DNA of 64,000 bases. Origin: Prostheceraeus crozeri. Taxonomy: Eukaryota; Platyhelminthes; Polycladida; Euryleptidae. Shown here piece after piece: positions 53,056 to 63,809 of the stretch; position 1 is the stretch's first letter; every line of letters begins with the position of its first letter. Position numbers and translations under genes: made by a program. The notes beneath the pieces were generated by a model. That model worked only from the letters and a program-made list of their open reading frames with translations. It did not search any database and was not told where the DNA came from. The stretch is taken from assembly GCA_907163375.1 (NCBI GenBank), contig CAJQUW010006411.1, positions 27,589-91,588 of the forward strand, written 5' to 3'.

Positions 53056-53256
53056 CTATAACATATTACAAAATGAAGAATTACATCGATGCTTTTCACG
53101 ACAAAATACACAAATGATATGATGGCAACGAAGAAGTAAAATGTATCTAATAAGACCACGACTACGACACTCAAAGCACATAAGCGAATTGTCATAGGGT
53201 AGAGTTAGGAAAGGACTAGTAATTCTCCTTCTTTGATTTGCGTTTTGATGCAGCAT
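53056..53256 (-). CDS. Second small RING-like protein
   Basis: The frame from the Met at 53,256 reads to LPYDNSLMCFECRS, then LLRCHHIICVFCREKHRCNS and ends CNML. C-x2-C, C-H-x-x-x-C-x-x-C and two further cysteines give a RING-like pattern in a protein of about 66 residues. It overlaps the end of the upstream gene. Confidence 0.45.
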   Translation of the reverse strand: MLHQNANQRRRITSPFLTLPYDNSLMCFECRSRGLIRYILLLRCHHIICVFCREKHRCNSSFCNML

Positions 53257-53990
53257 TCTTCTCCGACTTGCGCTTCGTACCACTGCTGTTAAGGATTTGA
53301 TCAATTATGTCATCCACGTTGGGTGGTTTTGGAATATACAGGATGGATTCCATATGCATGGAGAGAGAGGCTATTTTATTATCCTTGTGTCGACCATAAT
53401 ATAGCCCATTCACTTTGAAAAGGATATCCCAAGTACCTTCTCCGAGCTCATCACATCTGATGGGTATTGATTGATCTCCCTCCTTCTTATAGTAAGTACA
53501 CCAATGTGATACCGGTAGGCAAATGTGATTACCATCCCAAATCTTTCTATAGGGAGTATCCTTGTCATCTCTCGCCTTCCACTCTTGAGCAAGAGGAGTA
53601 GGAATGTCCATATTTAATGTCACGTACTCCTCAATAATATCAAGTTGGCGGCGAATGTACGGACTCACGGGGATCAGTATGTAGTCCCCATACTGATTGC
53701 GCATTATCTTGACATCCGTGGAAGGGAGCATTCCCGTTTTGAGTACTACTCTATGATCGTCATAACACAAGACTTGTTTAAATTTACGCTGTAGCGGTGT
53801 AGGATTATGTACCTTGGTTGTTTCTTCCGCTGGCCTCAGTTGTAGATGATCTGATCGTAGCGAACCTTGTAACGTTTGACCGCCATTTTTTCCTACTAGT
53901 GCAGCAGATGGAGTAGATGCCTGAAAATGAAAAGGACTGTATTAAGTTTACGTTCAAGGGAGGAGAGGGAGGGAAGTAGCGACTTACCAT
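53216..53990 (-). CDS. First minus-strand Polinton gene, unknown, with 5' intron
   Basis: The likely start is the ATG at 53,988-53,990, directly followed by GTAAGT; the acceptor at 53,921 joins a second exon that is open to 53,216 (about 235 residues in all). Recognisable segments include QYGDYILIPVSPYIRRQLDI, WDGNHICLPVSHWCTYYKKE and GTWDILFKVNGLYYGRH; the tail is basic (KRKSEKNAASKRKSKK), suggesting nuclear import or DNA binding. The family is unknown. The ATG/GTAAGT arrangement is the same as at 37,949. Confidence 0.55.
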
Positions 53991-54093
53991 TTTAGTTGGA
54001 TAATAGAACAGGGAAGTAGAGAGAGAGAGAGAAAATGTGCGTCCGTCACTCGTGTGATTCAACGATGGAATGATTCTCACTGTGGAAGACTCG

Positions 54094-54150
54094 CTATTTA
54101 TATAGAAATGCTTGATTCTCATTGGATGATGATCCTCATTGGACAATAAC
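54094..54150 (-). promoter_or_regulatory. Polinton promoter 3 (two CCAAT boxes plus TATA), minus strand
   Basis: On the minus strand TATATAAATAG lies at 54,104-54,094, about 105 bases before the ATG at 53,990. Two ATTGG on the plus strand (CCAAT on the minus) are at about 54,120 and 54,137. Confidence 0.6.
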
Positions 54151-54579
54151 ATCAAGCTGATTCCAAATCTGGCGTCCGTTTTGCTCCGATGGTTCGTTTT
54201 GAAGTTACAGCCCAAAACGTCCAAAATTCTAACTCTGTCGTTTTTCGCCAATCTCCCAAAATCTTAAATGGCGTCTCACATCTAAACGAAGACAGATATG
54301 AACAAGCCGTGTCTTTCACTGAATTTGTCTCACTCTTAGCTTTCAAACGAGCTATGGCACGACAAAATCCGTCCACTAGAAGCCAAGATCGAAGCGAGCT
54401 GTCCAGAGGGGGGGGACGTCAGCGAAAAGTTTTCTCTCCGATTGCGTTCAAATTCACCATACCGATGCAGAATTTCACGCTGAATCCGAATCTGGCCTCC
54501 GTTTTCCCATCCGATGGTTTGTTTTGGCGCTACCGACCAAAAATGTCCAACATTTTAACTCTGTCAAAATTTTGAAGAA

Positions 54580-54946
54580 ACATTTTTTCTCGCCGATTGA
54601 CTTCAAATTCACCATACCGATGCAGAATTTTACGCTGATCACGAATCTAAAGTCCGTTTCACCATTCCACCACGACAACCTAGACGGTCGCCCACGTCAA
54701 CCTAGGCGGTCGTCCACGTCAACCTAGGCGGTCGGCCACGTCAACCTAGGCGGTCGGCCACGTCAACCCACACGAGACCAACACACCCGAGTCTCACACT
54801 CTGTCGTTTTCGAGGGGGGGGGACGACGTCAGCGAACATTTTGTGAACGTGGACCAACCTGGTCGGCACACCACGACAGACCACAACCTCTGTCGTTCCA
54901 GAGGAGGGGGGCGCGCCGGTCGAGTGTTCGCCGTTTTATTACTACT
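54580..54946 (-). repeat. Polinton right terminal inverted repeat
   Basis: Partner of the left repeat, with the same four 22-base units at 54,680-54,767. Its GC content is markedly higher than that of the flanking host DNA. Confidence 0.9.
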
Positions 54947-54952
54947 GCTGTC
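54947..54952. repeat. Polinton target site duplication, right
   Basis: GCTGTC, the partner of 32,898-32,903. Confidence 0.9.
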
Positions 54953-55985
54953 TCACGCTGTGAGCCCATTGATACAGAGAATTATAAATTTCTTGAATAA
55001 ATAAATAAAATTGCATATATGTGTGTATAGATACGGGACCTCATTCAATCATGTAAGATACGGGAGGACTTCATGGTCTCTGTAGTGACTCGTCGGATCT
55101 CAGGGTGCGGACCCAAATCGGACCATTTTGCTTGACTCTGCACTATAAGTTAATGACATCGAAAATAAACAGGAAACAGTGATTTCGAGTTATACAGTAT
55201 TTAGTAGATTAGTGCTCAGAATCTGCGAGCATTAAAAAGCTGCGGATAATCCATTTATCCATTTATAGACAATCTCTTTCGCAACGCTTGAACGCAAACT
55301 GCAGTATTTTCATAAATTTTGTCGCTCTTGTTTTGTACATTATCCGTTTCAGCCATCAAAATCAGCTATCTTTCGTGCTCTATTGTTTGTTAACTGTATC
55401 AAAGCAATTCGTACAGTGTGTACGAAATGCTTTGATGATGCATAATAACTTAAAGATGATAAATTTCTGAAACGTTTATCTCTGATTTGACTAGACGAGT
55501 TTCATATAAAAGACATGGTGCTGGAAAGCCTCAAAGACTTTTCGCAAAGTCAAACAAAACAATGAGCGCTGCTAAAAGGAGATTGATGATGTCAGACAAT
55601 CATAGTTACCGCCGTGACAACCATAGCAGGCACCAACACAAAATCTTTATACCAATTGCTGATGCTGTCTCCGTTGCTATTTATTGGCTCTCGCATGCGA
55701 CTTGTAAGTTTTTATGTCGTTGATGTGTCTACATGTACTTTTGTCAAAAATTTGGAGAATGTCCATAGCTAATCATTTTAATGAAAATGTTCATCTCTTG
55801 CCAAGATTTCACGACTTTCATAGTCATTTAGTAATCAAATATTTCACCCCTAATGCATATGAACCCTAGATGTCTTTATCTATGAGGCCAATTTCCAACG
55901 GAAGCATTCTGGTATCTGTTGAGCTGTTACTTATAAATGCATCAGACTTATTACTCATTTTGCACATCTACTAGAACGCATCCAT
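54953..55985. other. Right flank of the Polinton, probable LINE tail then nothing recognised
   Basis: The first 60 bases end in an AATAAATAAATAAA tail. The rest shows no gene; the frame at 55,487-55,723 has no known motif. Confidence 0.35.
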
Positions 55986-55989
55986 TCAA

Positions 55990-56735
55990 TGCATCTTGAG
56001 GTGCCAGGCACGCGGCCAGACACGCGAGAGGCGCAAGAAACGATGGAAAGACACCACTAATATTCATTCACTAGAAACTAAAGTTGAATGCACTAATTCA
56101 ACTGTTCGTATCTGTAAATATGCAGGTGATGTCATTATTGTCGCACCGATTTTCAAAGAACAATTCCATGATGTAAAGTTGATAAATGATGAAATCGAGA
56201 ATTTTACGTATATTGAACGTACATTTTACGTATATTGAAATCTATTTTGACACATTATCAGCTCGTTTCTATCTTTTTTGCCATTCTTCTGTCACTAATT
56301 GATTGTGCTTCTCAAGTTTTCATAAATCCAGGTCGTGATTTTGATAATAAATTGAATCTGATTTGTAGGCGAGTCTTCCGCATCATTCATGGTGAAAATA
56401 TGAAAAGCTGTGAAAAATGTGATATTTTAAATCATGATGTTCACAGACGATCATTGTCTCTGAAATTCTTCAATGATATCCTTTCGTGTAAAGATCATGT
56501 TCTTAGAACCTTGATTCCGCGAAGTCGTAGCAAAAGATTGTTGCTACCTCGTGTTCGAACACAGCGTAGAGTGAATGGCTTTATTTTCTCTTGTGCAAAA
56601 AAAATGATTCAATACAAGCTTCATTTTGGATTTTGTCGTGTTGTTATGTAAGCAAACGACTAACTTTGTAATTGATTTTGGACCTCCTTCGATTCTTAAT
56701 TGGGGGTCGTTTTTGTTCTGAATAAACTTACTTTT
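55990..56735 (+). mobile_element. LINE reverse transcriptase fragment and tail
   Basis: Frame one contains VRICKYAGDVIIVAPIF, a YADD catalytic box changed to YAGD. Frame two (56,235-56,651) reads LNLICRRVFRIIHGENMKSC, DVHRRSLSLKFFNDILSC and RTLIPRSRSKRLLLPRVRTQ, the C-terminal part of such LINEs, followed by a 3' AATAAA near 56,720. The two parts are in different frames and the stretch between them is abbreviated. Confidence 0.65.
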
Positions 56736-57190
56736 ATTTACTTTAATAATGATTTACGTGGATCCCAACTGGAGGTGGAGATAGTGATCGATCCCAGCGA
56801 AGACGAGCCTACCACCACACCGACCCCACGGTCTTGGTTATGTGTACGTTTCCATTCAGGTTGCGGATCATATTTGCTTAACGGACTTTCATAAATTTGT
56901 ACATCCAGATTTTATGCAAAAACTGATCTCTTTATCAACGATTTTTAATGTCTTTCTTTATTGATGCATATATTTACTGTCCAATTAATTGTCCAATAGA
57001 TTTTGCTCTTTTATCAGGCCATACTCCTTTCATTTGATTTGACAATGCAGTCCATAACAGCGTCTTAGACAGATGATTTGAAAGTATTATTTTAGCTGAC
57101 ACTGAAATGTGTCAATTAGGAGGTGACATTTGATTGACATTTCAAATCAGCTGCAAAATTCAGTCGATTTTCCATCAGTTATAAAGAAAG
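56736..57190. other. Stretch 3' of the lectin gene, no gene recognised
   Basis: A short less AT-rich piece (56,755-56,890) is open but unmatched. The rest may be lectin 3' untranslated sequence. Confidence 0.3.
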
Positions 57191-57280
57191 GTTTATCATT
57201 TGACTTGTAATGAGATATCCACCGGAAGGCAATGAATAAGGAACGTTTCACAGGCGATGATTATGCCACCACACTCAATG

Positions 57281-58030
57281 TTACATTTCAATACATTCGC
57301 ATAGAGCCGCTGCTTCAAGTGATCTGCTAATGTCATTAAACTTATTAAACCCATGATCAAAATGCACCGATAGCGTAGGTTCATCGAGGTAATTAGGCTC
57401 TCCAGGATACCAAAACTCTGAGCTTATATTTATCTTATGTCCAGATTTGTACCATCGCCAACCGTCAATCAGATTTCCTGCTTCAGCCGCGTCATCTTCT
57501 TGATATCCACCCACTCGGAGAAGCAGCCTTTTGCTGAATCGTAAGTTCTTAGTAATGAAGTCAAATTCTTCTTTACTGCTTATTTCAGCCAATTTGCCAC
57601 CTCGATCTTCACAATGACTCTTCGCATCATCCCAGTTGTAACTTTGCTCTGTCTCCAATAAATATCGGGAATTTCTCCATGACACAGTGTTGAAATACGA
57701 CGGACATTCGCCAGCATTTCCCATTATCCACACGTCTTCACGTTGTGAGGTCTGTGATTGGAGCGGCCCTTCAAAATGAAGCAAAATCATCTTCTCATAA
57801 AGGATGCATTTTACTTGTGATGTATCCAAGCGTGCAGCAATACATCGAGGACTTTCCAACAGACAAATTTCAACACATGAAGCTGCAGTGGTCACTTGAT
57901 CAACAACTGTCATTTCAAACAGTTCAGCTGCATGACGACCAATCTGTGATTGTCGAACCTTCGAACACATGGCAGAGGATGAGACGGTGAATTTCCACAG
58001 AAAAATGCATGAGAAGAACACAAACTTCAT
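57281..58030 (-). CDS. Secreted C-type lectin with PAN/apple-like N-terminal part
   Basis: 249 residues in one exon, the only convincing host gene here. A signal peptide (MKFVFFSCIFLWKFTVSSSA) is followed by a cysteine-rich PAN/apple-like region (AASCVEICLLESPRCIAARL, KCILYEK). The C-type lectin domain starts near residue 109: CPSYFNT, SYNWDDAKSHCEDRGGKLAE, WRWYKSG, FWYPGEPN and a final CECIEM. The EPN triplet is that of Ca-dependent mannose-type sugar binding, but the WND box is FND and the inner cysteine partner seems absent, so binding may be altered. Such proteins act outside the cell in adhesion or immunity. An AT-rich TATA-like stretch lies about 120 bases upstream. A retro-copied origin is possible given the lack of introns. 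Confidence 0.8.
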   Translation of the reverse strand: MKFVFFSCIFLWKFTVSSSAMCSKVRQSQIGRHAAELFEMTVVDQVTTAASCVEICLLESPRCIAARLDTSQVKCILYEKMILLHFEGPLQSQTSQREDVWIMGNAGECPSYFNTVSWRNSRYLLETEQSYNWDDAKSHCEDRGGKLAEISSKEEFDFITKNLRFSKRLLLRVGGYQEDDAAEAGNLIDGWRWYKSGHKINISSEFWYPGEPNYLDEPTLSVHFDHGFNKFNDISRSLEAAALCECIEM

Positions 58031-58320
58031 GGTGTCTGCAAGGGAGCAACTGCAATTTGGAAATTGTTCTCACAAAATTGAAATAATGACCGCTTTATTC
58101 AATGCAATCATAAATGTTCAGAAACGATGAGGATTCAATGCTAATAAATATTTAAATAGTATTGAACATTCAATGGTGGATCCGATGGAGAGTCTTTCTC
58201 TCAAATAGATTTATGAGCGGTTAATATCTGGAAAATCGCAGAGTCGTTGTAGATATTCCCAGTTTGATTTCAATGGAGTCACCGAGTGATAATTTCAAAG
58301 TTTTATGAATTCTTATTGGT
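58031..58320. promoter_or_regulatory. Upstream region of the lectin gene
   Basis: Contains AATAAATATTTAAATAG near 58,141-58,157 (CTATTTAAATATTTATT on the minus strand) as a possible TATA element. Nothing else recognised. Confidence 0.3.
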
Positions 58321-58321
58321 A

Positions 58322-59060
58322 ATAATAAGACAAAACGATGTCATTAGTTGCGAGGCCTTTCGCCGATTCTTTTCGGGCAACACTTCGGAACGCGTACAAT
58401 AAAAGAAAAATCAAGTCATTACATACAGTTAAAATGAAAAAAAGGACGGAGTTGAAGTCACTGCCACGGAAGAGCGAGCGTTAATACAGTTTGCTTCTGG
58501 ACACATAAAACCGGCCGCAATGATGCTATCATTGTCGCTTCAAGAAATGGTAGCAACATTGGGTGACGAGCGCAAACCAGCTGCTTGAAGTAAGAGATCT
58601 TCTCGTTGGCGCGATCGAACGATGTACACGTCATCGTGTGACGCGTGACCGCGCTTGTCGGTGCTGCTGAAGATCGCCTGCACTTGTCCTTGATCAGCCA
58701 TTGTGGAAGGTGTTCATCAGCTCGCTTGGCCAACCACCTCTCCGTGCGTCCGACGTAACTGTCACGACAGTTGATTTTTCTTTTATTGTACGCGTTCCGA
58801 AGTGTTTCCCGAAAAGAATCGGCGAAAGGCCTCGCAACTAATGACATCGTTTTGTCTTATCTTTATCACCAATACGATTACGGCCAACAAGTGTTTTATG
58901 TATTCTATCAATGGCATCAAGCCACGATGTATCTAACATTCGTTTGCCGTCAAATTTTTTTTTCAAATTGCTACTTTTCTTTACATTGGGACGAACCGCC
59001 TCCTCCCTTGCGTCGCTATAAAAGACATTATGCAGTTTACGTCCAATCAACGTCGTCACC
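58322..59060 (-). mobile_element. Penelope-like element fragment with terminal inverted duplication
   Basis: The minus strand at 58,458-58,847 encodes the GIY-YIG part: NCRDSYVGRTERWLAKRADE, a basic DKCRRSSAAPTSAVTRH and the tail ATMIASLRPVLCVQKQ. A block of about 95 bases at 58,322-58,416 is repeated in inverted orientation at about 58,770-58,865 (shared GCCTTTCGCCGATTCTTTTC), so the segment could form a large hairpin. The copy is 5'-truncated. Confidence 0.65.
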
Positions 59061-59191
59061 CTGTCCTAAGGTCTCCAATAATCTCTGGAGACGCCACTAT
59101 CAGTCTGTCCGACGCGAATTGCAACCTTGGAGTGCTCTTCGATCCATTCCACTCATTGCAACCACACGTTCCTATGACTATAATCAATAAT

Positions 59192-60010
59192 CATAGAGTT
59201 AGTATATTAGATAGAGCAGTAACTTTAATTAAACCCCCAATGTGCATCCACTTTTGATTTTATTAAATGAACTCGAGGAGAATACACGTGCGTATTGTCA
59301 CCAAATGTCAGATATGCAGTTTTGAGGAAATTAGCGCGGAATTGAATGATCATGATTGCAATGCAGAAGGTATGATTGTCAGTGTCATGACAGCCTTGAT
59401 GAGGCAATGTTTGTTAAATTAACAATTCGATGCTCCTATTGCTTTCATGCACAACATCAAGAGTATTATTTTCTTAAGCGTGATCATAGCATCACAGGCA
59501 ACGTCACTGGCAGAGCAAAATCACATAATCAAAGACAATGATTTAAATTAACTTTGAAAGATGTAAATGGGTCCACATCACTATTCAGATTCAAGAAATG
59601 AAACATGAATTTAGTGAATCATAAAATCATGCCGGTGAAAATTGAATTAAAATCTTAAAATTTCAGCTAGGAAAGCACGAATAAAATCGCGACTTTTTCA
59701 TGAAGACTTCCATTATATTGCGGTTCATGAAATTCCCTTGATAATCAGCTTGATTTCCGCTTAATTAGGATGTTTATTAGCAAATATTCATTCCTTTTGA
59801 TATCCAACTTGTTTCATACCACTTATATAGAGGAGTCATCTCAGTAGTATATAAGTTAGCAAAATTTTGAAATTTTTTTGAACTGCTCAAATAAGTTTTT
59901 GGACCACGGGAGCGTTGTCTCCGCAAAAAACTGAATATTTTCATATAAAAATTTTCAGTGTATACAATACATTTTGAGTCGACACTCTAACTATATATCC
60001 TTTCTCTATG
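59192..60010. mobile_element. Non-autonomous inverted-repeat element, copy 2
   Basis: Aligns with 4,557-5,270 over its length in the same orientation (for example TTTTATTAAATGAACTCGAG, ATTTCAGCTAGGAAAGCACG and CCTTGATAATCAGCTTGATT), with about 150 extra bases near 59,390-59,530. Inverted ends as in copy 1. Confidence 0.65.
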
Positions 60011-61430
60011 CCTATAATTGCCACGTGTTTTAGCGCCCTGAGACAACTCCGTTTCACTTGTTATCTCTTTTGTCTTCTGCGGGGCATGCACAATTTTATT
60101 TATTCTTTGTTATTAGGTTAGGGGTGGTTATTTTAGTTAGGGTATTTTGTTATTCAATCCATTGTTTTATTATGTTCTTGTTTAATACATTGTTACTGTT
60201 GCTGTCATTATCACTATAGATCCGAGCTGGCCAAGTCAAGTGGTGCAATTGGTGAAGTGAAGACTGTTAACGCGTAGAGCTGAACGCGAAGGCAAATACG
60301 TGATTTCTGTCACAACTGCGCGCTGACGTTGTCCTGGATGGTCGCTGCTACCCGTCCTCTCCTGCTGATGCTGACAGAAGACTTTGAAGACTTTCTGTTT
60401 TCCGACTTTGCGACTGCTAAAGACATCCTTGAATACTTCTGTTGAAAATTCCTGTGTTTTCCTGGTGACGTATAATAATACATGAACCATTCTTTATTTT
60501 CTCCATTATTTTGTTTTGGGAATAATTAAAAGATTACTAACTCGTAACACACTCAACAATTTATCTCTCACTCAATTTTAAAACTCTCATCCATTCCGCT
60601 TCGATTATTGCTCCATTCTCCTTTATGGTCTTTCTGACAGTCATATACATGTAGTTAATTGCTTCCAACTAGAGATTTTTCATATTATAAGCCCGCCATC
60701 TAAATGGAATCACTGAATAGCAAAGCAACCCTTCCGAGCCCATTTCTGGGCATTCATAAAAAGGAACTCAAAAGTTAGCATGGTCAGTTACAGGGTTTCA
60801 AACAATTTCAAGTCCTGAGGTGCTTGTTCTGGCTCATGTGACCACGATGACGCTGTAATCAGAGATATCCAAAGACAGTGAAATATGTCTTTGGATTCAT
60901 TCAATATTGCAAGTGGTGGTGACAGTCAGAGTATCGTCCCAACTAGTTCTGCACATAGCGGACACATAATCATTTTTAGAGAGCTGCAACAACTTATTGG
61001 AATGTTCGGCTGTATATATGTCGCTGTCCCTCAACCGAATTTCAAACTTAAAATAGTGGCAAATTATTTAATGATGGTCTGTGCGCTCGCTTGGCTCTTA
61101 ATTAGAAAGAAATAAACCTTTCTTTCTGATGCTCTTCATTTCATCTGGCTTTTGAAGTCAACTTGCAAGTTAGCTCAATGAAAACTTGTGATTGTATTGA
61201 AGAGAAATTGTTATTATTCTCATACTGAAAAGCTGATAGTTCGTTGGGAGACGAAAGGGATGAAAAGCGGTAACAAGGCCTGGAGTATGAGCTGCTTATT
61301 ATATAGCATATGGCGTAGCACAGTTTGGCAGAAGAATCCTCACCAGACGAGAGTTGCATGGTGGGCCGTAAATCACTTTAATTACCTCTGAGAGCTTGTG
61401 GCTTTCTGTACTATCACAAATGGCAACAGA
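60011..61430. other. No gene recognised
   Basis: Short frames on both strands without known motifs; AT-rich background. Confidence 0.35.
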
Positions 61431-61438
61431 AGATATCT

Positions 61439-62110
61439 ATGAACAAATCGGTCTCTTCCATCCTCCACATCAGAAACAGGATTGCAAACTATGCACCAAA
61501 AAGAATTCTCATTGACAATATTCTACCTTTCGATTATAAATCGAAGATATATAAACAAGATTTAAACAAGATGATGTCCCGAGTTGCTCTTGTGAAACGA
61601 CTCGCAGGTACAAAATGGGGCGTCTCCTTCGATATCCTCCGCATCCTTTCCCTCGCGCTTGTGGTGACCCCTACGGAATATTATTCATCTAGTCTGAAAG
61701 TACCCATATCCAAAACCTCAACATACCATTCAATGAAGCAATGCAAACCATCTGCGCTGTATTCGATATACCTCAGTCAGCTTTCCACCAATTGTAGCAG
61801 GTATCGAACATCTTGAGCATCGTCGTCGCACTAGCTAGTTAAAAACATGTGCATCTCCTTCATCCTTTTCACCACATGCTTCACTGCTCTCCAAATCTCC
61901 ACAACTCCACTCTCGCCATCCTTTGAGGAACCTTGCCAAAAGCACACCAGAATCGGACATCGCAGTGCCGAGGGTCTGAACGCATTAATCTCGTAATGGA
62001 CAAGTCATCCACCTGACATCGTCTCACTCGCCATCAATGGATCCAACTAAACAGGCTTCGCTGTGGGGCTGGAAGATTTGCTGCCGACATGTTTCGCTGG
62101 GAACTTAGAA
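61439..62110 (+). mobile_element. LINE reverse transcriptase C-terminal fragment
   Basis: The frame includes SRVALVKRLAGTKWGVSFDI followed by LRILSLALVVTPTEYYSSS, the segment after the catalytic domain in Jockey/RTE-like LINEs (R-V-A-L-V-K-R-L-A-G-T-x-W-G). Further 3', in other frames, WIQLNRLRCGAGRFAADMFR matches the usual LNRLR-x-G-x-GR block. The catalytic domain is missing. Confidence 0.7.
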
Positions 62111-63230
62111 GTCCCCCTATTTTATAATAACTACTTAGTTTAAGCTCAAAACACATTAGTGCGGCTGTTATCGATGTGGTTAAGTTAAAATGGTTATTCG
62201 CATTAATGAACTCAAAAAATATATTTCTAAATAGTAGATAGTTTCAAGAAACAACGAACATGGTCCCAAAAGTAAGTGCTCACGGATACAATTTGCTAGC
62301 ATATCATAGGCTTGAGTTTAGCTTTCATTTATGCTACCCTGCACCGACACTACCTGCGTGGATGGGGTCTCCAGGCCCACTTGGCAACGCTGGTAATCGA
62401 TGGAAGCTATCGCGGCTACCGCTGAGACACAAACTAACAGCGCATTTCCGGCAGAAAAGAAAACAGTTATAGTTGTACACTGGCATCTTGTAACCTCCAT
62501 GCTTGCTTGGACCAATGTAAGATGGGCCAAGCAACCCACTTGGTTGCAGACATTGTGCAGATTGGACCACGGTGTCGGTTTGCTTCAACTTATCCTTCGA
62601 TGACCAAACTAAGAGTCTTGCTATTCTTCCTGGAGGCAAGACTGCTAGCGACAGCAGCTCTGAAATCCCAAAGACTCAACTCGTATGTGCCTCTTCGTCT
62701 TTCTGCGCATGCGGATGTAAGGGTCTCTACACTATGATTGTCAATCGATTTGACCACTAAAATTTCAATGCCATCACTGATAGAACATTTTAACACAGAA
62801 GCATCACGGGCATCTTGACATATTAGTTTTTCAGTAGGAAATGAGACTTGGTTCTCCACTGAGCTACATTGTTCCTAGAAAAAGTATTCCTCTTTTCTTA
62901 AGATAACGAAATAGATCAGTTATCCAAGTAAACTTTGCAGGTCTTTCCAACATCAAGAATGGAAACCAGACAAATAACTACTTGACTGGATTTCAGAAGT
63001 GATTGAATTTCAGGATCCGGTTTCATTTCCTCTGATTTTCCAGCGTACAATTCGAGATTTACAGTTATTCCACCTTCTCCACAGATGAGTTCCCCATTTG
63101 ATGGGTATTTAGGGATTTGATTGTCGAAGACAGCTTATCATTGTCTTTGCCAGTATTATCTGCTCATCGATTGAGTAACATTCACCCCTGAGAATTTTGC
63201 TTGAAATGCTCTGGAAGTGATCAATAAGGA
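62111..63230. other. No gene recognised; less AT-rich patch at 62.3-62.75 kb
   Basis: The patch is open in several overlapping frames on both strands, which usually signals composition rather than coding. No motif could be fixed. Confidence 0.3.
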
Positions 63231-63350
63231 ATATATAATATACTCATTGACAAAATTTTTGAAACATTTACTTCGTTAATTTCTTTCATTTTCGAGTGAT
63301 ACATGTATGTATGATATCTTGATAATTTAGTCACAATCTCCACCAAGTCG

Positions 63351-63809
63351 CTAGCACAGAAAAACAACGCATTTAGCAGATTCAACTTTAACAGCGCGTG
63401 TGCCCCCTCTAGCTCCAATACATTCAGTAATCCGAGATGGCATGGATTCACAAAGTTTCTGAATTAAGGATGTTTCAAGGAGAAGCCACTGCTCTGTCAG
63501 TCTTTCAGAGAGAATCTTCAGGGACACTATTGGAAGTGAATAGCGGTCTCTCACTCGCCGCCCAAGCTCGTCCCAGACTTGTTCAATTGGTGACAAGTCA
63601 AGTGAGCGTGCAGGCCAGTCAAGGGTTTGAATGTTCAATCTCCTAACAGTGGCAATAACAGCCGGGGAGCGATGTGGTCGTGCGTTGTCGTCTTGGAAGA
63701 CGAGATCCTCCAACTGACACAACTGGGCACAACAACAGGATGGGCACATAATTTCATTGAGATACCTCTCTCCAGTCAACGTGCCTTTGATGATGACTGC
63801 TGTCGTCAT
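63351..63809 (-). pseudogene. Tc1/mariner-type transposase C-terminal part
   Basis: The 152-residue frame reads KGTLTGERYLNEI, DLVFQDDNARPHRSPAVIAT, LDWPARSLDLSPIEQVWDEL and GRRVRDRYSLP, then SMPSRITECIGARGGTRAV. The FQDDNARPH box gives the second catalytic Asp and SPIEQVWDEL the third residue. The N-terminal paired-like DNA-binding domain and first Asp are missing beyond 63,810, so it is truncated. Tc1-family elements cut and paste at TA. Confidence 0.8.

Larger units (their letters stand above)
32904..54946. mobile_element. Polinton/Maverick, 22,043 bp, structurally whole
   Basis: Inverted ends starting AGTAGTAATAAAACGGC and a perfect 6-base target duplication define the element exactly. 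The hallmark genes are present: protein-primed-type DNA polymerase B, retroviral-type integrase, FtsK/HerA-type packaging ATPase, adenovirus-like protease and major capsid protein. There are also about ten accessory frames. Genes on the minus strand from 53,990 to 46,401 are tightly packed with 1-4 base overlaps. The intact duplication and the near-identical outer end repeats (about 1 percent difference in the best-aligned part) point to a recent insertion. I estimate one or two breaks in the whole element. This is treated as a fossil copy. Confidence 0.95.

Noticed and set aside
54189-54575. 128-residue frame near the Polinton right end
   Set aside because: Same repeat read from the other strand; no protein motif.
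62260-62860. Overlapping frames on both strands
   Set aside because: No frame shows a recognisable domain or splice context.
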